A stretch of DNA of 64,000 nucleotides from Anthoceros angustus. Its lineage: Eukaryota; Streptophyta; Anthocerotopsida; Anthocerotales; Anthocerotaceae. Location of the stretch: positions 434,001-498,000 of the forward strand of contig MU008159.1 in NCBI GenBank assembly GCA_010909165.1. Direction: 5' to 3'. Positions 11,590 to 22,200 of this stretch are shown piece by piece. The notes under the pieces are model-generated. The model was not told where the DNA came from. It searched no databases and saw only the letters and a list, made by a program, of their open reading frames with translations. The number at the start of each line of letters is the position of its first letter. Position 1 is the stretch's first letter. Made by a program: the position numbers and the translations under genes.

Positions 11590-12045
11590 ACCATTTGCAC
11601 CTATCTATTTAATTAGTCCTTGGTCCTCAACAAGCAAAACCATTTGTGTCTTTGTTCTCGAGGACTTTTGTACCTTTTTCCATTTATCTTATAGTCTCTC
11701 GGACTTTCGCCAAAAACAAACAAACAAACAAAAAAACCATTTGCCATCTATTGAATTAGTCCTTGGTCCTTGAAAAGCGATACCATTTGCCATCTATTGA
11801 ATTAGTCCTTGGTCCTTGAAAAGCAATACCATTTGCCATCTATTGAATTAGTCCTTGGTCCTTGACAAGCAATGCCATTTGCAATCTATTTAATTAGTCT
11901 TGGTCCTTGGTCCTTGACAAACAAGACCATTTACTATTTATGTAATTCATCCTTGGTCCTCGACAACCAAGACCAAATGATTTGAAAAGCTATTTTTTAA
12001 TAAGTCCTTGGTCCTCGACATCCAAGACCATTTGCTTAATGTCAA
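11590..12045 (+). repeat. 46-bp tandem repeat array, third cluster
   Basis: Units of GTCCTTGGTCCT followed by TGA-AAGC or CGACA-CCAAGACC occur from 11,615 to 12,045, preceded by the same CTCGAGGACTTTTGTACC segment as in copy b. The array joins the two halves of copy c. Confidence 0.85.
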
Positions 12046-12226
12046 AATAACTATCTAGCTAGCTATATATGCATTATACAATACTTTAGGTAGCCATGCC
12101 ATAACATTGTCTAGTGGAAGAGGTAGGACAGCGAGTTCTTGCGAGATAATTCTCCAAGGAGGACCACGAAGCTGCCACCCACAGCATCTAGTACCGTAGA
12201 GACGAGGGTATACATCGGAATACATT

Positions 12227-12448
12227 ATGATGGATCCGAAGCAGCAGCAGGATGCGTATGTGGAGGTGCAGAAGGAGGCCGAAGAGCTAGTGTTGGAGCG
12301 CGGTGGAGGCGCAGTGGAGGCGCAAGTGCGGGTGCGCAGTGGGCGCAGTGAAGGCGCACGTGGAGGAGCAACAACAGCGGCGTCAGTGGATCCGGGAGCT
12401 GGGATGGAGCTGGAGCGCAGTATCAACCCCGGTCATGCTTGCTCATGA
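12227..12448 (+). CDS. Repeat-borne ORF, copy c version
   Basis: The frame starts MMDPKQQQDAYVEVQKEAEE, which looks like a helical, possibly coiled-coil N-terminus. It continues through AVEAQVR-type repeats and ends after 73 residues. Copies a and b show related starts but are shifted by small indels. The first 30 residues read more like a protein than the tail does. The family is not recognised. It may be the N-terminus of an element-encoded protein. Confidence 0.25.
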   Translation: MMDPKQQQDAYVEVQKEAEELVLERGGGAVEAQVRVRSGRSEGARGGATTAASVDPGAGMELERSINPGHACS

Positions 12449-13398
12449 CCCGCAGATGTTGTCTCTCAATAGGCACGGTGGCGCAGACAATTTTCCCATC
12501 CGAGTTGGAATTTGGCCATCCTGCAGACACCCGAGATGCACCTCAAATTAGCAATAGGAGTAGAGATCCACTGGGGCCCATCGTCGACCACGAGAGTTCC
12601 ACATTCAAATGGGCACGCTCAGGGGACTCCACCCCTAGGAGCCCGGCCGACGCTTGGGAGCGCAACCCTTAGTAGCCCAACCCTTGGAGGCCGAACCCTT
12701 GAGCCCGACCCTTGGAACCTAAGCCCGACTCGTGTTACATGTCTCACGAAGGCCGACCCCCTATTGGCCCGCCGCATGGAATAAGTAAAAAGCATCGCCG
12801 AGTCTAAATCTGGAGCTAGGTGTATGCGTGGATTGCCACACTCTTGTGTGTACTCTTTTGAGAGTAATTAATTGAGCATCAAAGTGGTTAGTACATGGCC
12901 CGCTACTTGGAGGCCTAGTGTCGTGTTTTGTAATAATCTTGTTATTTATAAAATAAAGTTCCACTCCATAACAAAACAACACAAAAAAGTTTCTTCTATT
13001 TTATGAGATTCCTCAAGTTCCTTGGGTCCGGAGTGTATTGACGAGAACCTAAGCCGTGTGTTGCTTGCAACGTATGATATAGTAAGTATCTACGCTTTGA
13101 GGAGATATTATGCTATAGTTAGGCTGTCTAACGAGCTGATGTTGTGGGTACAATTAGCCCTTGTCGTCTTCTTTAACTCATCTTCCTAAGAAAGAGAAAA
13201 ACAATTACAGACTTTCTAAGCACGTGGTGCGCACAAGGCAGACCAAGAAGAGGATCAGCGCATTAAAATTTTAGTCTTCAGCGAAGGATAGGAGAAACTC
13301 TTTATGGAGGAAAGCAAGTAAGGATTCCATACTTTGAGACAAGTGTGAGGCAGCAGAATTCGGTTTAAAGATAGGACAAAATGTAGAACCATTTCGCC

Positions 13399-13880
13399 CT
13401 TGATTTCCAGGAAAATCTGTCCCGTAAGTGCCTGATTGCGAGTTGTGTGTCGAAACAGCGTCACTTGCAAATCTCCTAAGGTAACAATGGGTTCGTCATA
13501 GACCTCACTAATCAAAAATCGCCGCGAGGCTTCCTCTGCTTGATTGCCTTGGCTGTAAGGTTGCTCACAGCCCTCTGATGTTTGTGAATTCCTTCTATCC
13601 TATGATACCCTAAACCTGTTCCGTATGGCAGGGTAATCTAGAGGTGTAGAAGGCTAATTGCGCCGTGGAACACACTGAGCAGGAGTTCTGTTTAATGAAG
13701 ATGATCGTGATAGTCGGCCAGTGCGCCTTAGACGATCCCTCTCTCTGATATAGCTATCGTGATGAGATTAAAGAAGCTCCTGTTTGCAGGCACCGATTCC
13801 TATTGCGGCGAGTCATTTTCCACCGTAGGGAGTGTCTGCATGTCTCTCTTAGCAATGCAGCGAAAGATAGATGATACCTT
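13399..13880 (-). other. Internal part of a minus-strand LTR element, unrecognised ORF
   Basis: Downstream (minus strand) of the primer-binding site at 13,881-13,892 there is an open frame with DEPIVTLGDLQVTLFRHTT followed by GQIFLEIKG. Its position after an LTR and PBS suggests the start of a retrotransposon gag, but the sequence was not recognised. The region is cut off where it meets copy c at 13,398. Confidence 0.35.
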
Positions 13881-14044
13881 GCTATGATACCATGACAATA
13901 TTACTTAGAGAGAACAACAAACTTGAATAATAAATAATGATTACAAAGAGTTGGTCTTAAATACTAAACCCTAAGTAATATATTTAACCCTAGTTTAAGT
14001 AACCTAGTGACCGTGGTTACTATAATAAACTATGGAGTTTAACA
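13881..14044 (-). mobile_element. LTR with primer-binding site, copia-like, minus strand
   Basis: TGACAATATTAC at 13,893 to GAGTTTAACA at 14,044 gives a 152-bp TG...CA unit. Read on the minus strand it starts TGTTAAACTCC and ends TTGTCA, directly followed by TGGTATCATAGC (13881-13892). That differs by one base from the usual initiator tRNA-Met primer site TGGTATCAGAGC. The layout resembles the nested element at 39,713-43,559. No second LTR was found, so this is the 5' end of a truncated element. Confidence 0.6.
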
Positions 14045-14537
14045 CTTTGCCGAGAAGCCGGCCAGCTTTCTAGTCGTCCTCCAAGACTGGCTCGAGTTTG
14101 CACAGAGCCGCTCAAGGTCATAAATATAGCAGGATGCAAGCGAGTCACCTCTTCATTCCACTTGCACTAGAAACGTATGGGGCAATGGCTGAGGACTTTG
14201 ACAAATTTGTCAAGTCCTGCCAAAGCTTACCATGAGACATCTTGGTCTGTCCCTCTCGATTCACAACATACTTCCGACATCGGGTTTCAATTGCCCTTCA
14301 ACGGGCGCTCTCAACGGCGATCCTCCATAAGGCGGCGACAGTAGGTGACACATCTTCCTCTACCTCCGTGGTTCGCAGGCCGTTTATTCTTCCCGCATAT
14401 GACATTGAGGGTGCAGTAGGTGACTTTAGGTAGGGAGCTCAGTTGCTCCTCTTCACCTCGACCCCCTGGTCCCCTTTGGTTGTCCCCTCCTAGATGGGCT
14501 TTTCCCATCGTTTTTTTTCCTCAATAAAATCTCCTTT
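14045..14537. other. No gene recognised
   Basis: Short frames of 63-65 residues occur on both strands. A CAATAAAATC polyadenylation-like box (14,521) and a run of T precede the next 46-bp repeat cluster. No domain or terminal repeat was recognised. Confidence 0.5.
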
Positions 14538-14650
14538 TTTTGCTATCTATTGAATTAGTCCTTGGTCCTTGACAAGCAATACCATTTGCAATCTATTTAA
14601 TTAGTCCTTGGTCCTTGACAAACAAGGCCATTTAATATCTATTTAATTCG
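14538..14650 (+). repeat. 46-bp tandem repeat array, fourth cluster
   Basis: Two and a half units, GTCCTTGGTCCTTGACAAGC and GTCCTTGGTCCTTGACAAAC with the usual AT-rich spacers, are isolated from the long repeat. Confidence 0.85.
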
Positions 14651-14654
14651 TCTT

Positions 14655-15152
14655 GCCAAAATTGCTTAAGCATCATTGAGAAAATCTGCTTCTTCTTTTC
14701 AGCCCAGGGCTTGCTAAGAGGGGGTGGAACCCACATAGGGCATTGCTGGAGCACTCTGTCCATGCTCCTATGCACACTGATGATCAACGCTTTAGGCGCC
14801 GAAGAGCTTCTCCCAAGGATCTTAGTGCTCTATGGATTTCTAGAAAGGGCTGCCGTTGGCTCTTCTGGGCTTTAGCATACTGGGTCTGTAGTGAACATAA
14901 ATGAGGCGCGGAAGTGAAATCGAAAGGCAGGCATGCCTGCTCTGATACCATAATGTGGTATTAGTCTGGCATCATTAGATCGCTTGGAGTGCAGAGACTG
15001 ACGGACGAACATGGCGCTTCCGAGAGCATTCACGAGATGTGTGTATTAGTGACTCACAAGGATAGGGGAACATGAAGTGTGTGTCAAAATAACCGTTTTG
15101 TAACCTAATTAGAGTTTGGTATGAAACCACGAAAGTAATCCAATACGCAACA
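14655..15152 (-). mobile_element. Copia-like 5' end: LTR, primer site and leader, minus strand
   Basis: The minus strand shows TGGTATCAGAGC (14939-14950), an exact initiator tRNA-Met primer site. It is preceded by a TG...CA segment that would span about 14,954-15,152. Downstream on the minus strand, 14,655-14,900 is open with VHRSMDRVLQQCPMWVPPP and PWAEKKKQIFSMMLKQFWQ, which was not recognised. The outer LTR edge is uncertain because it abuts a short tandem repeat. Confidence 0.45.
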
Positions 15153-15302
15153 TTGTTTTGGATTCTAGTAGAGCACATTCGGAGGGGGTTCGCAACATTG
15201 TTTTGGATGAGCAAGGCGCATTGGGATCACATCATTGTTTTGGATGAGCAAGGCGCATTCGGAACGATACGAGTACATAGCGCTTTTTGTTGTGATGCAT
15301 GT
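15140..15302 (+). repeat. Short tandem repeat leading into a U2 pseudogene
   Basis: Three copies of CATTGTTTTGGATxxxxxxx-GCATTxGGA occur at about 15,151, 15,195 and 15,232. The same CGCAACATTGTTTT phrase precedes truncated U2 sequence at 55,209, so this belongs to the U2-bearing unit family. Confidence 0.6.
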
Positions 15303-15525
15303 ATACCTTTCTCGGCCATTTGGTTAAAGATCAAGACTTAGTCTTAGTGTGGAATCTTGTTCTTTATCGGTTTGATATCTTTCGTATACGTGAGTCATGA
15401 TATTAATCTAAATTCTTTTTGGGGTGGGGTCACATGAGGTAGCTTGCTACCTCGTCCCCACACACATAGCCTTGGTATTGCACTACATCCATTGCCTCGC
15501 GCAGCCCGCCTCCCCTCCGGGAGAC
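15303..15525 (+). pseudogene. U2 snRNA pseudogene
   Basis: ATACCTTTCTCGGCCATTTGG at 15,303 matches the U2 5' end. The rest follows in U2 order: a damaged branch-site region (the GTGTAGTATCTG of the intact gene is lost), a TAATCTAAATTCTTTTTGGG Sm-like stretch, GGTAGCTTGCTACCTC and GGTATTGCACTACATCC. Substitutions and insertions spread through stems I-III, so it cannot be functional. It is longer than the 196 nt of the intact gene at 57,318. Confidence 0.8.
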
Positions 15526-15749
15526 CCAATTAAAAGCCAAAATGGATGTAGGCCTAGCTAACATAAGGCGATGCAGGTTCGATGCTGTAATTATCTACGC
15601 TCTGTAATTATCTATGCACCGTTAGGCAAAGGGAAGTGTAAGATGTGGCCAGCACCAAAGGAGGAATTGCCCCAGGCCTTGATGCATTCCTGAACACAAG
15701 AAATCCACACTGCTGATCAGGCTGGACATTCAGGCCATAGTCACAGATC

Positions 15750-16755
15750 TGCTACAGGCAGCTTGCTTCTACAAATCAGAGGTGTTGCATCTCAATTTCC
15801 ACGAGGCCTCATTGAGAAACTGTTGTTCGTACTCAAGGGAGTCTTCATTATTGCTCTTCTTGATGGCTACCGTTGTGCCATCAGCGAGCTGGCCAGAATA
15901 GACTGTGCCGAATCCGCCGACTCTAATCTGGGCCGACTCGATCCGAAAAGTTGGAGGTGGCTGTACGGAGTTTCCGAAGAGGCATCACCGTCACAATTTC
16001 CCTCTCCAGCAGAGTGGCAATCAAGCCCGCATCTTGCTGATTAGAATATACTCTCCATCTCCAGACGATCCAAACGAGGAGCAAACAACTGCCCGTGCAA
16101 ACCAATACAGCGGCAGTTGCAACCACAATTGTCACAAATTACCATACCCGGTCCTAATGAGAGGTCCGCCGCAGAGCCCCGAAGTGTCGGCCCACAAGCT
16201 TGCGGCATGGATAGCCGGCGGCAGGTCATGCGGAATGGGTCCTGAGAGATGGTTGCGGGACAAACTGGCGAATGCAAGCCCCTCCGAATTGGGGATGCCA
16301 TTGTTGAAGTCCAGGAAGTTACGTGACCGGTCCAGGCCGGTCATGCATTTCGACACATTGTGCACTTCCTCGGCGAAGACTCCTTCCATTTCATTCTGAG
16401 CAACAGGCAAAGCCACCACCCCTCGCCGCCCCTCCGAGCTCGGGATCTCGTCCGTATGATTGATGAAGGCGGTTCCGGATAAATCCAGCAATGTCAGCCC
16501 AGTCCAAAGCGCAAGCTCATCAGCATAAATTGACATGCCGGAGTCCAGCCTATGTTTCTTTTCTTCCAAAAACTTCGACAGGACCTGTCCATCGCGGGAG
16601 AGCCCAGCACCGACGTTGCTACAGAGGAGCAAATTGATGACGAGTAACACGCATATCCACATTGTCAAGCATGCACCACCCCCACCAAATCTGAATGCAC
16701 GAGTCCCCCTAGACATCGTAACCTGCTCTGCAAACGCCCTCACAACTAAGTGCAA
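15750..16755 (-). pseudogene. LRR receptor-like kinase, truncated and frameshifted
   Basis: The minus-strand frame 16132-16755 starts with a hydrophobic signal-like segment (TMWICVLLVINLLLCSNVGAG). It continues with an LRR N-cap-like stretch (LWTGLTLLDLSGTAF) and a final leucine-rich repeat, LSRNHLSGPIPHDLPP, then GLCGGPL, a phrase typical just before the membrane segment of plant LRR kinases. The next frame (15923-16135) gives the transmembrane helix ATAAVLVCTGSCLLLVWIVW and the juxtamembrane LRTATSNFSDRVG. A third gives the glycine loop GGFGTVYSGQLADGTTVAIKK, including the VAIK lysine. The protein then ends within about 30 residues. Most leucine-rich repeats and the kinase beyond the first strands are missing, and frame changes occur near 16,133 and 15,910. 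Confidence 0.75.
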
Positions 16756-17252
16756 ACCTGCTCTGCAAAGGCCCTCACAACAAAGTGCAAATCAAAATTA
16801 ACCGCAACTTCTTATCTGACGAGTAACCACAATTTGAGGACACCCGCTCCCTCCGCAGGTCTTTGCTCACAGGTTGTGCTCTGCAGTGCTATGCAGTCAC
16901 AGATCTCCAGCCAAGCTTGTCTAGTTTCATTTCACTCCTCGGTTTTCGCAGCTTTCCTACGAATCCCAGGCCTGCGGAACCGCACGGCCATGGCAACCAT
17001 GGCCTTGATCCTCATCCGATTACAAATTAGGCCACCGACCTTTGCTCCAAATGAATGAAGTCCTACAATACCATGACTGCGAACCGTAACAGTAAATTTG
17101 AAGTTCGGGAGGCCTTGATGATATTGCATTACTGCATGCGCGTGCTTGACATGACTGTGTGATGCATTGTGATGAAGAATGTGTTGGAGGAAATGGTATG
17201 GGGTACCAACTTATTGAGTTTGAGTATAATTTAACTTATACAAAGTGATCTA
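16756..17252. other. No gene recognised
   Basis: The region upstream of the receptor-kinase remnant contains a 27-bp imperfect direct repeat, AACCTGCTCTGCAAACGCCCTCACAA (16,720) and AACCTGCTCTGCAAAGGCCCTCACAA (16,757). No coding region could be supported. Confidence 0.5.
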
Positions 17253-17324
17253 GGGCATTTGGTCTAGTGGTATGATTCTCGCTTCGGGTGCGAGAGGTCG
17301 TGAGTTCGATTCTCGCAATGCCCC
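17253..17324 (+). tRNA. tRNA-Pro (anticodon CGG)
   Basis: This is a complete 72-nt cloverleaf. The acceptor arm GGGCATT pairs with AATGCCC. The D arm is GGTCTAGTGGTATGA. The anticodon stem CTCGC/GCGAG holds the loop TTCGGGT, which places anticodon CGG after the conserved U33. The T arm is GTGAG-TTCGATT-CTCGC. It closely matches the usual plant tRNA-Pro sequence. CCA is not encoded. Internal A and B boxes for RNA polymerase III are intact. No immediate T-run follows; the first TTTT is at about 17,348. Confidence 0.92.
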
Positions 17325-17500
17325 AATCTGATATAACTATCGTGTATTTTCCCATTTTATATCCCAAATTGAACCTTTCGAAGCCAAATGCAAAGGAACA
17401 CTGTCGCTTCGCGGATGTTAGTCGTCTCTCTGGTTTTGTCATAATCTATCACTTTATATCCCAGACCAAACCTTTCAAAGCCGAATCAAGGAATACTTCT

Positions 17501-17710
17501 GCTTCGCGGCTTAGTCGTTTCTGTGTGGTTTTGTCAAAATCTAACCATTCTTAGCTAACCTTCCATCGCCAGCTGGTTTTGTTGTTGGTTTGTGAGTGAG
17601 TTCATGCTTCGCGGCTTAGTCGTTTCTGTGTGGTTTTGTCAAAATCTAACCATTCTTAGCTAACCTTCCATCGCCAGCTGGTTTTGTTGTTGGTTTGTGA
17701 GTGAGTTCAT
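17501..17710 (+). repeat. Perfect 105-bp tandem duplication
   Basis: GCTTCGCGGCTTAGTCGTTT at 17,501 recurs at 17,606. The 105-bp unit appears identical in both copies, ending GTGAGTGAGTTCAT. A diverged half-copy starts at 17,408. The identity points to a very recent duplication. Confidence 0.85.
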
Positions 17711-17981
17711 CACGCGCGCATACTGGGAGGACGTCGCCCGGGCCACTGACCTGTTCAGAGTGAAGACCCTGGTACAGGGTTTAGCATAACTCGCTTACGT
17801 ATATGCACGCGTTAGGATTAGTTATGTTAGGGCAGTTATAGCGAAGGGTCGTGTGTGCTTAGGGGCAACATGTGAAGACCATAAAAACACAGTTTTGTAT
17901 TCACTTTTTGATATGATGAGAAACATTTGTCGATAGCAAGTGTGTGTTGCTCTCTCCACATTTTACATATGGTATCAGAGC
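17711..17981 (+). mobile_element. Copia element A: end of 5' LTR and primer-binding site
   Basis: Sequence ending CTCTCCACATTTTACA (17967) is followed after two bases by TGGTATCAGAGC (17970-17981), the initiator tRNA-Met primer site common to plant copia elements. The upstream LTR edge could not be fixed. A matching 3' LTR was not found after the polyprotein, which ends against gypsy sequence. Confidence 0.6.
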
Positions 17982-18073
17982 TTGTTATGCTCCGCCCATT
18001 CCTCAGGCCATGATGCCTGGACGAGGAGGCTCTCGTGTAGGGAGACGCCTAAGGGATAGTAGGAGAAACAGTC

Positions 18074-18766
18074 GTGGAGGAAATTTCCAGCGATTGCAGA
18101 ATAATCTTCCTGGCTGCCCTGGACAACGTCCTAGACCTGTACGAAGCCAACTATCCAGACATCTGGCTTAGACATTTTGTAGATACACATTCAGGTAGTG
18201 CAGCTGGTAGAGCTAGAGCAGCAAGCAGGCAGGAACGTAATTCTAGAATACATTCCTTATACCGTACACGCTGCCTAAGTAGAAACCACAATCTTGATTT
18301 GTTCTACAAGCCACCTTCTAGGCAGATTCCTCCCGAGCTATTTCTTCCAGGATCTTCTGGCCCAGCAGCTCCCCTAGTTCCCATAGCAGACAATCCCTTG
18401 TTTGCACTAATCAAAATTCAGGATCAGGGGCACTCTTCATCAAGCCAGAATTTTGAAAAGAGAATCGAGAGTACTTTGCAGAAGGCGCTGTCAAATCAAC
18501 TTATCTTGAGGGATGGAGTAGCCCGCGCCCAATTCACTCAACAAGGCAATTGCAAGGATTTCAGAATCGCTCCAGGAGATGGATCTTGGCCAGGGCTTCT
18601 CATCGGAATCTTCTCCCTCCAGGAGAGATTCCATCATGTGACCAGACTTCCGGTGGAGAGGCGGGTGAGACCGGCGGGAAGCGGTGGTGACCTTTGGTGC
18701 AGACAGCAGGCGAAGCCACCGCATCTCTTGAACTTGTGTCTTCTTGCTATTGATTGGTCCAACTAA
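18074..18766 (+). CDS. 230-residue ORF between primer site and gag, unrecognised
   Basis: The frame starts MEEISSDCRIIFLAALDNVL and contains YEANYPDIWLRHFVDTHSG, a basic RARAASRQERNSR stretch and PPSRQIPPELFLPGSSGP. It lies between the copia primer-binding site and the canonical gag start at 19,228, where such elements usually have little coding capacity. No zinc knuckle or gag helix pattern was seen. It may be an extra element ORF, a captured host exon or a chance frame. Its opposite strand is broken by stops, which slightly favours real coding. Confidence 0.3.
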   Translation: MEEISSDCRIIFLAALDNVLDLYEANYPDIWLRHFVDTHSGSAAGRARAASRQERNSRIHSLYRTRCLSRNHNLDLFYKPPSRQIPPELFLPGSSGPAAPLVPIADNPLFALIKIQDQGHSSSSQNFEKRIESTLQKALSNQLILRDGVARAQFTQQGNCKDFRIAPGDGSWPGLLIGIFSLQERFHHVTRLPVERRVRPAGSGGDLWCRQQAKPPHLLNLCLLAIDWSN

Positions 18767-19227
18767 CCCGCTAACCTGTCGTTTCACATGAAAGGGACGC
18801 GTTAGTTAGGAAACCCTAAAAAAAAATTGAAACGTTGCATGAGATTTTTTGCTAACCTACTGATTTGTATCAGGAAGGTCAATGAGGGAGGAATCCTGTT
18901 AGAGGTCAAACAACCTTGTTTGCCCCCACCAAGCTGTCTCCCCTATCGAACCCCCTGAACACAAGTCGTCAGTCCTAAGCATTCTCATGAACATATAAAT
19001 AATTGAACGCAGCAACTGGCATCCTAACTTAGCTGTTTTTATACTCTGCCCATAGTAAAGAGATAATCTCAGCAGAGTTCGTATGTCCAGGTTTGCCTTT
19101 GATGATAGTGATCATAGTAGCGGTCACGCATCTCAGTTTTCTGGAGAGGAGAGCAAAGGTGAGGTTGATATAGCAGCTTGCTTCCGCTTCTGGCAGTCCT
19201 CATCGCCACGAACACCTCAAACGGCAT

Positions 19228-22200
19228 AATGGCAACCCCATCCTTCACGTCTAATCTCAAAGAAAAAGATAGGTTTAATGGCACTAAGTACCCAGTCTGG
19301 AGAGTGCGCATGAAAGCCATCCTGATTGCACGTGGTTGCTGGAGTGTTGTGGATGGTTCCTTTCCAGAACCAGATCCCACAACGGGATCACAAGCTGACA
19401 AAGAAAGGTGGGCTGCCTGCAACGAAGTTGCTGTTGCAGTTCTCATCAATGCCCACCTTATCCCCTTCTTTCATTCGTAGAGAGTAGTACTCCTGCCAGA
19501 CAACGCATTTAGTCATAATGTTAATGACTTGATATGTCTTCTCGAGCTGATTCCAGATTTGGATGCCCTGTGTCAGGTACTCAACATCGGGGACGAGGTC
19601 CGTGGCTTTTACCAGCAAATTCCGTCACCTCCGATCACAGCTTGCCTCCTTCAACATCAAGATTGAGGAGGAGCCGTGGTTCGGTTGTTGAGCAGCTTGC
19701 CAGCTACTCTTCAACAATTCGTCAGCTCCTATAATGGACCACTGAACGCCTCCCAAGCTGCTGTTGCCACCGGAACTGCAAGTACGGTGACAGTTGATGA
19801 CATTGTCGCTGCCCTACATCAGGAGGAATAGAGCCGGCTGTTCTCTATTAGTGGATCCAAGCCAAAGGCCGAAAAAGTCTTGGCGGCTCAGTTCAAGCCA
19901 AACAAATAGAAAGGCAAGACTCACTCTCCAAACCATAGTGGGTCTGGGCTATCTTCTCCTACAAAGAAGTTTGGAAATTGCAACTGGTGCGGAATCCCTG
20001 GACACTGGGCTCGAGACTGTCGTAAGAAGAAGGCAGGTGAACCACAGAAGAAGGCTTCCACCAGTGTTGCTGTTAAGGACAAGGGCTCGAATGAAAATTC
20101 GATGTCTGCAGATAGCAAAGGAACAGTTAGAATATACACAATTTGCCTCTCTAATTCAAAGCACGATAGGGACAGTTGGTACTTGGATTCAGGTGCAATT
20201 GCCCACATCTGCAAGGACAGAGATTTGTTCTCGTACCTGGATACCTCACCTCTTGAAAAGGTGTTGCTTGGAGCGAGAAAAATGAGGCAGTGCCTTGCAT
20301 TGAAGGGCAGGGTAAATGCACCTTCATCTTACATGACAGAACTGACCTGGTTTTGGAAGATGTTTTGTATGTGCCAAGGATGGCCAAGAATCTTGTGTCC
20401 TTGAGTGGTTTGCTTAGCATGAGAGCATATAGTATGTTTGCAGACAAGAGTTCATGTTCTTTCTATACCACTGCTGTTCCACACAGACTAGTGTTTAGAG
20501 GCATTCCAGACAGTGACCTGTACCGCCTGGATATCCATTGTAAGCTTGCACCTGTTACATTGTCAACAACTCCAGGTCAGATGGACTCCAAATTTTTAGC
20601 TTCTCTTTGGCACGCCAGGCTTGGTCACGCCAACAGGGCTAAGCTAATCGATATGTCAGCTACGGACTGCTATAGAGAGCCCTTACCTCAGTGCTTCAAG
20701 GACTTGCCTATTTGTGAGGCTTGTATCCTAGCAAAGCAGAAGGAGCAGCCATTTCCCACTACCCCTGCACACAGAGCCAGTCACGTCCTTGAGTTAATAC
20801 ATGCGGATATCTCAGGAAAAATCCACGAGCCATCACTAGGAGGTTCTCGTTATTACCTTTCCCTCACAGATGACTTCAGTCGATATTTCTGGACCTTCCC
20901 CATGCAGCTCAAGAGTGATACTTATGGCTCCGCACGGACAATGGCACTGAATTTGTGAATGCCCAGTTTGATTCTTATCTGCAGGAGCATGGAATTCAGC
21001 GTCAGTTGACAGTTTCTTATACTCCTCAACACAACGGAGTTGCTGAGCGGAAAAATCAGACATTGCTCGGTATGACTCGCAGCATGCTCCTCTGGGCTGG
21101 ACTTCCTCAAGGATACTGGGCAGAGGCAGTTGTCGCTGCTACTTACATTCTGAATCGGGTGTACACAAGTGCTGTCAAGGGCTAGACCCCCTATGAGGTA
21201 TTCTGGCAGCGTAAGCCTAGCATTCTCCACCTCCGAGTCTTCGGCTCTCGAGCTTTTGCTTATATCCATGCCAAAAAGAGGAGGAAATTGGACAATAGGG
21301 CTCAGGGTCTTATTTTCGTTGGATATAGTGAGAATGTGAAAGCATACAAGCTGTATGACAAGCACAGGCATTCCATAATTCTGGCGCGGAGTGTTACCTT
21401 TTTGGAGCCTCATGCCCCTGTCGGTGAGCCAACTTCCGAGGGAGTCATTGCAGTTACAGAGGGAGCCGATGATGATGCAGACCCAGATGAGCTTGATTCT
21501 ACGTATGCACATGTCGACTACCCTCAGGATGATGCTGATGCTGCCCCTGCCAATGATCCTCCACCTGTACCTGCTAATCAAGAACAACCTATTGGATTAG
21601 GACAGGCTAATGATCATCAAGCAGCACCCTTTGAGCAGGCACCCCTGGCTGATTTTGACATGCACCAGGATGAGCATTTTGATGATCTCTTTAATGAAAA
21701 TGAAGGGCATGGTTTTGAGGACATACCTGAACATGCCAAACCTGCACCTGGAGATGATGAGGAGGCACCTGGTCCACCAGAACAAGAGCTTAGATGCTCC
21801 ACACGGCACAGGCCAGCTAGGTCAGAGTGGAAGGAGCCCCCATATCAGTCAATAGACTTCAGGCACACATCCTCAGCAGTCACAGTTCCCTTACCTGATG
21901 AACCTAAAACTCTGTTGCAACATGGTCAGAATGGTCCAGAATTTGCACAATGGCGTGTAGCAGTCGAGGATGAATATCAGTCCTTGATTAAAAATAAGAC
22001 CTAGACACTTGTAGACCTCCCACCTGGAAGGAAGCCCATCTCATGTAAGTGGGTCTTCAAGTTAAAGTTGAACGCTAAAGGTGAAGTAGCTAGGTTCAAG
22101 GCACGACTTGTGGCAAGAGGATTCACGCAAGTTGAGGGGTTGGATTACCGAGGAGACCTTCTCTCACGTGGTTCGGCCGATCCATTCGTTGTATGATCCA

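Larger units (their letters stand above)
9811..13398. repeat. Long dispersed repeat, copy c (most complete)
   Basis: This is the only copy with both halves joined: 9811-11590 corresponds to 1710-3540, the 46-bp array follows, and 12046-13398 corresponds to 241-1579. At about 3.6 kb it gives the best view of the full unit. No LTRs, TIRs or target duplications were found at its edges. Position 9811 starts abruptly within CCCAAAGTTACACTAAATCGC, and 13,398 ends within ACCATTTCG. Confidence 0.75.

Noticed and set aside
15303-15525. A second functional U2 gene
   Set aside because: The branch-site recognition region and several stems are destroyed by substitutions and insertions.
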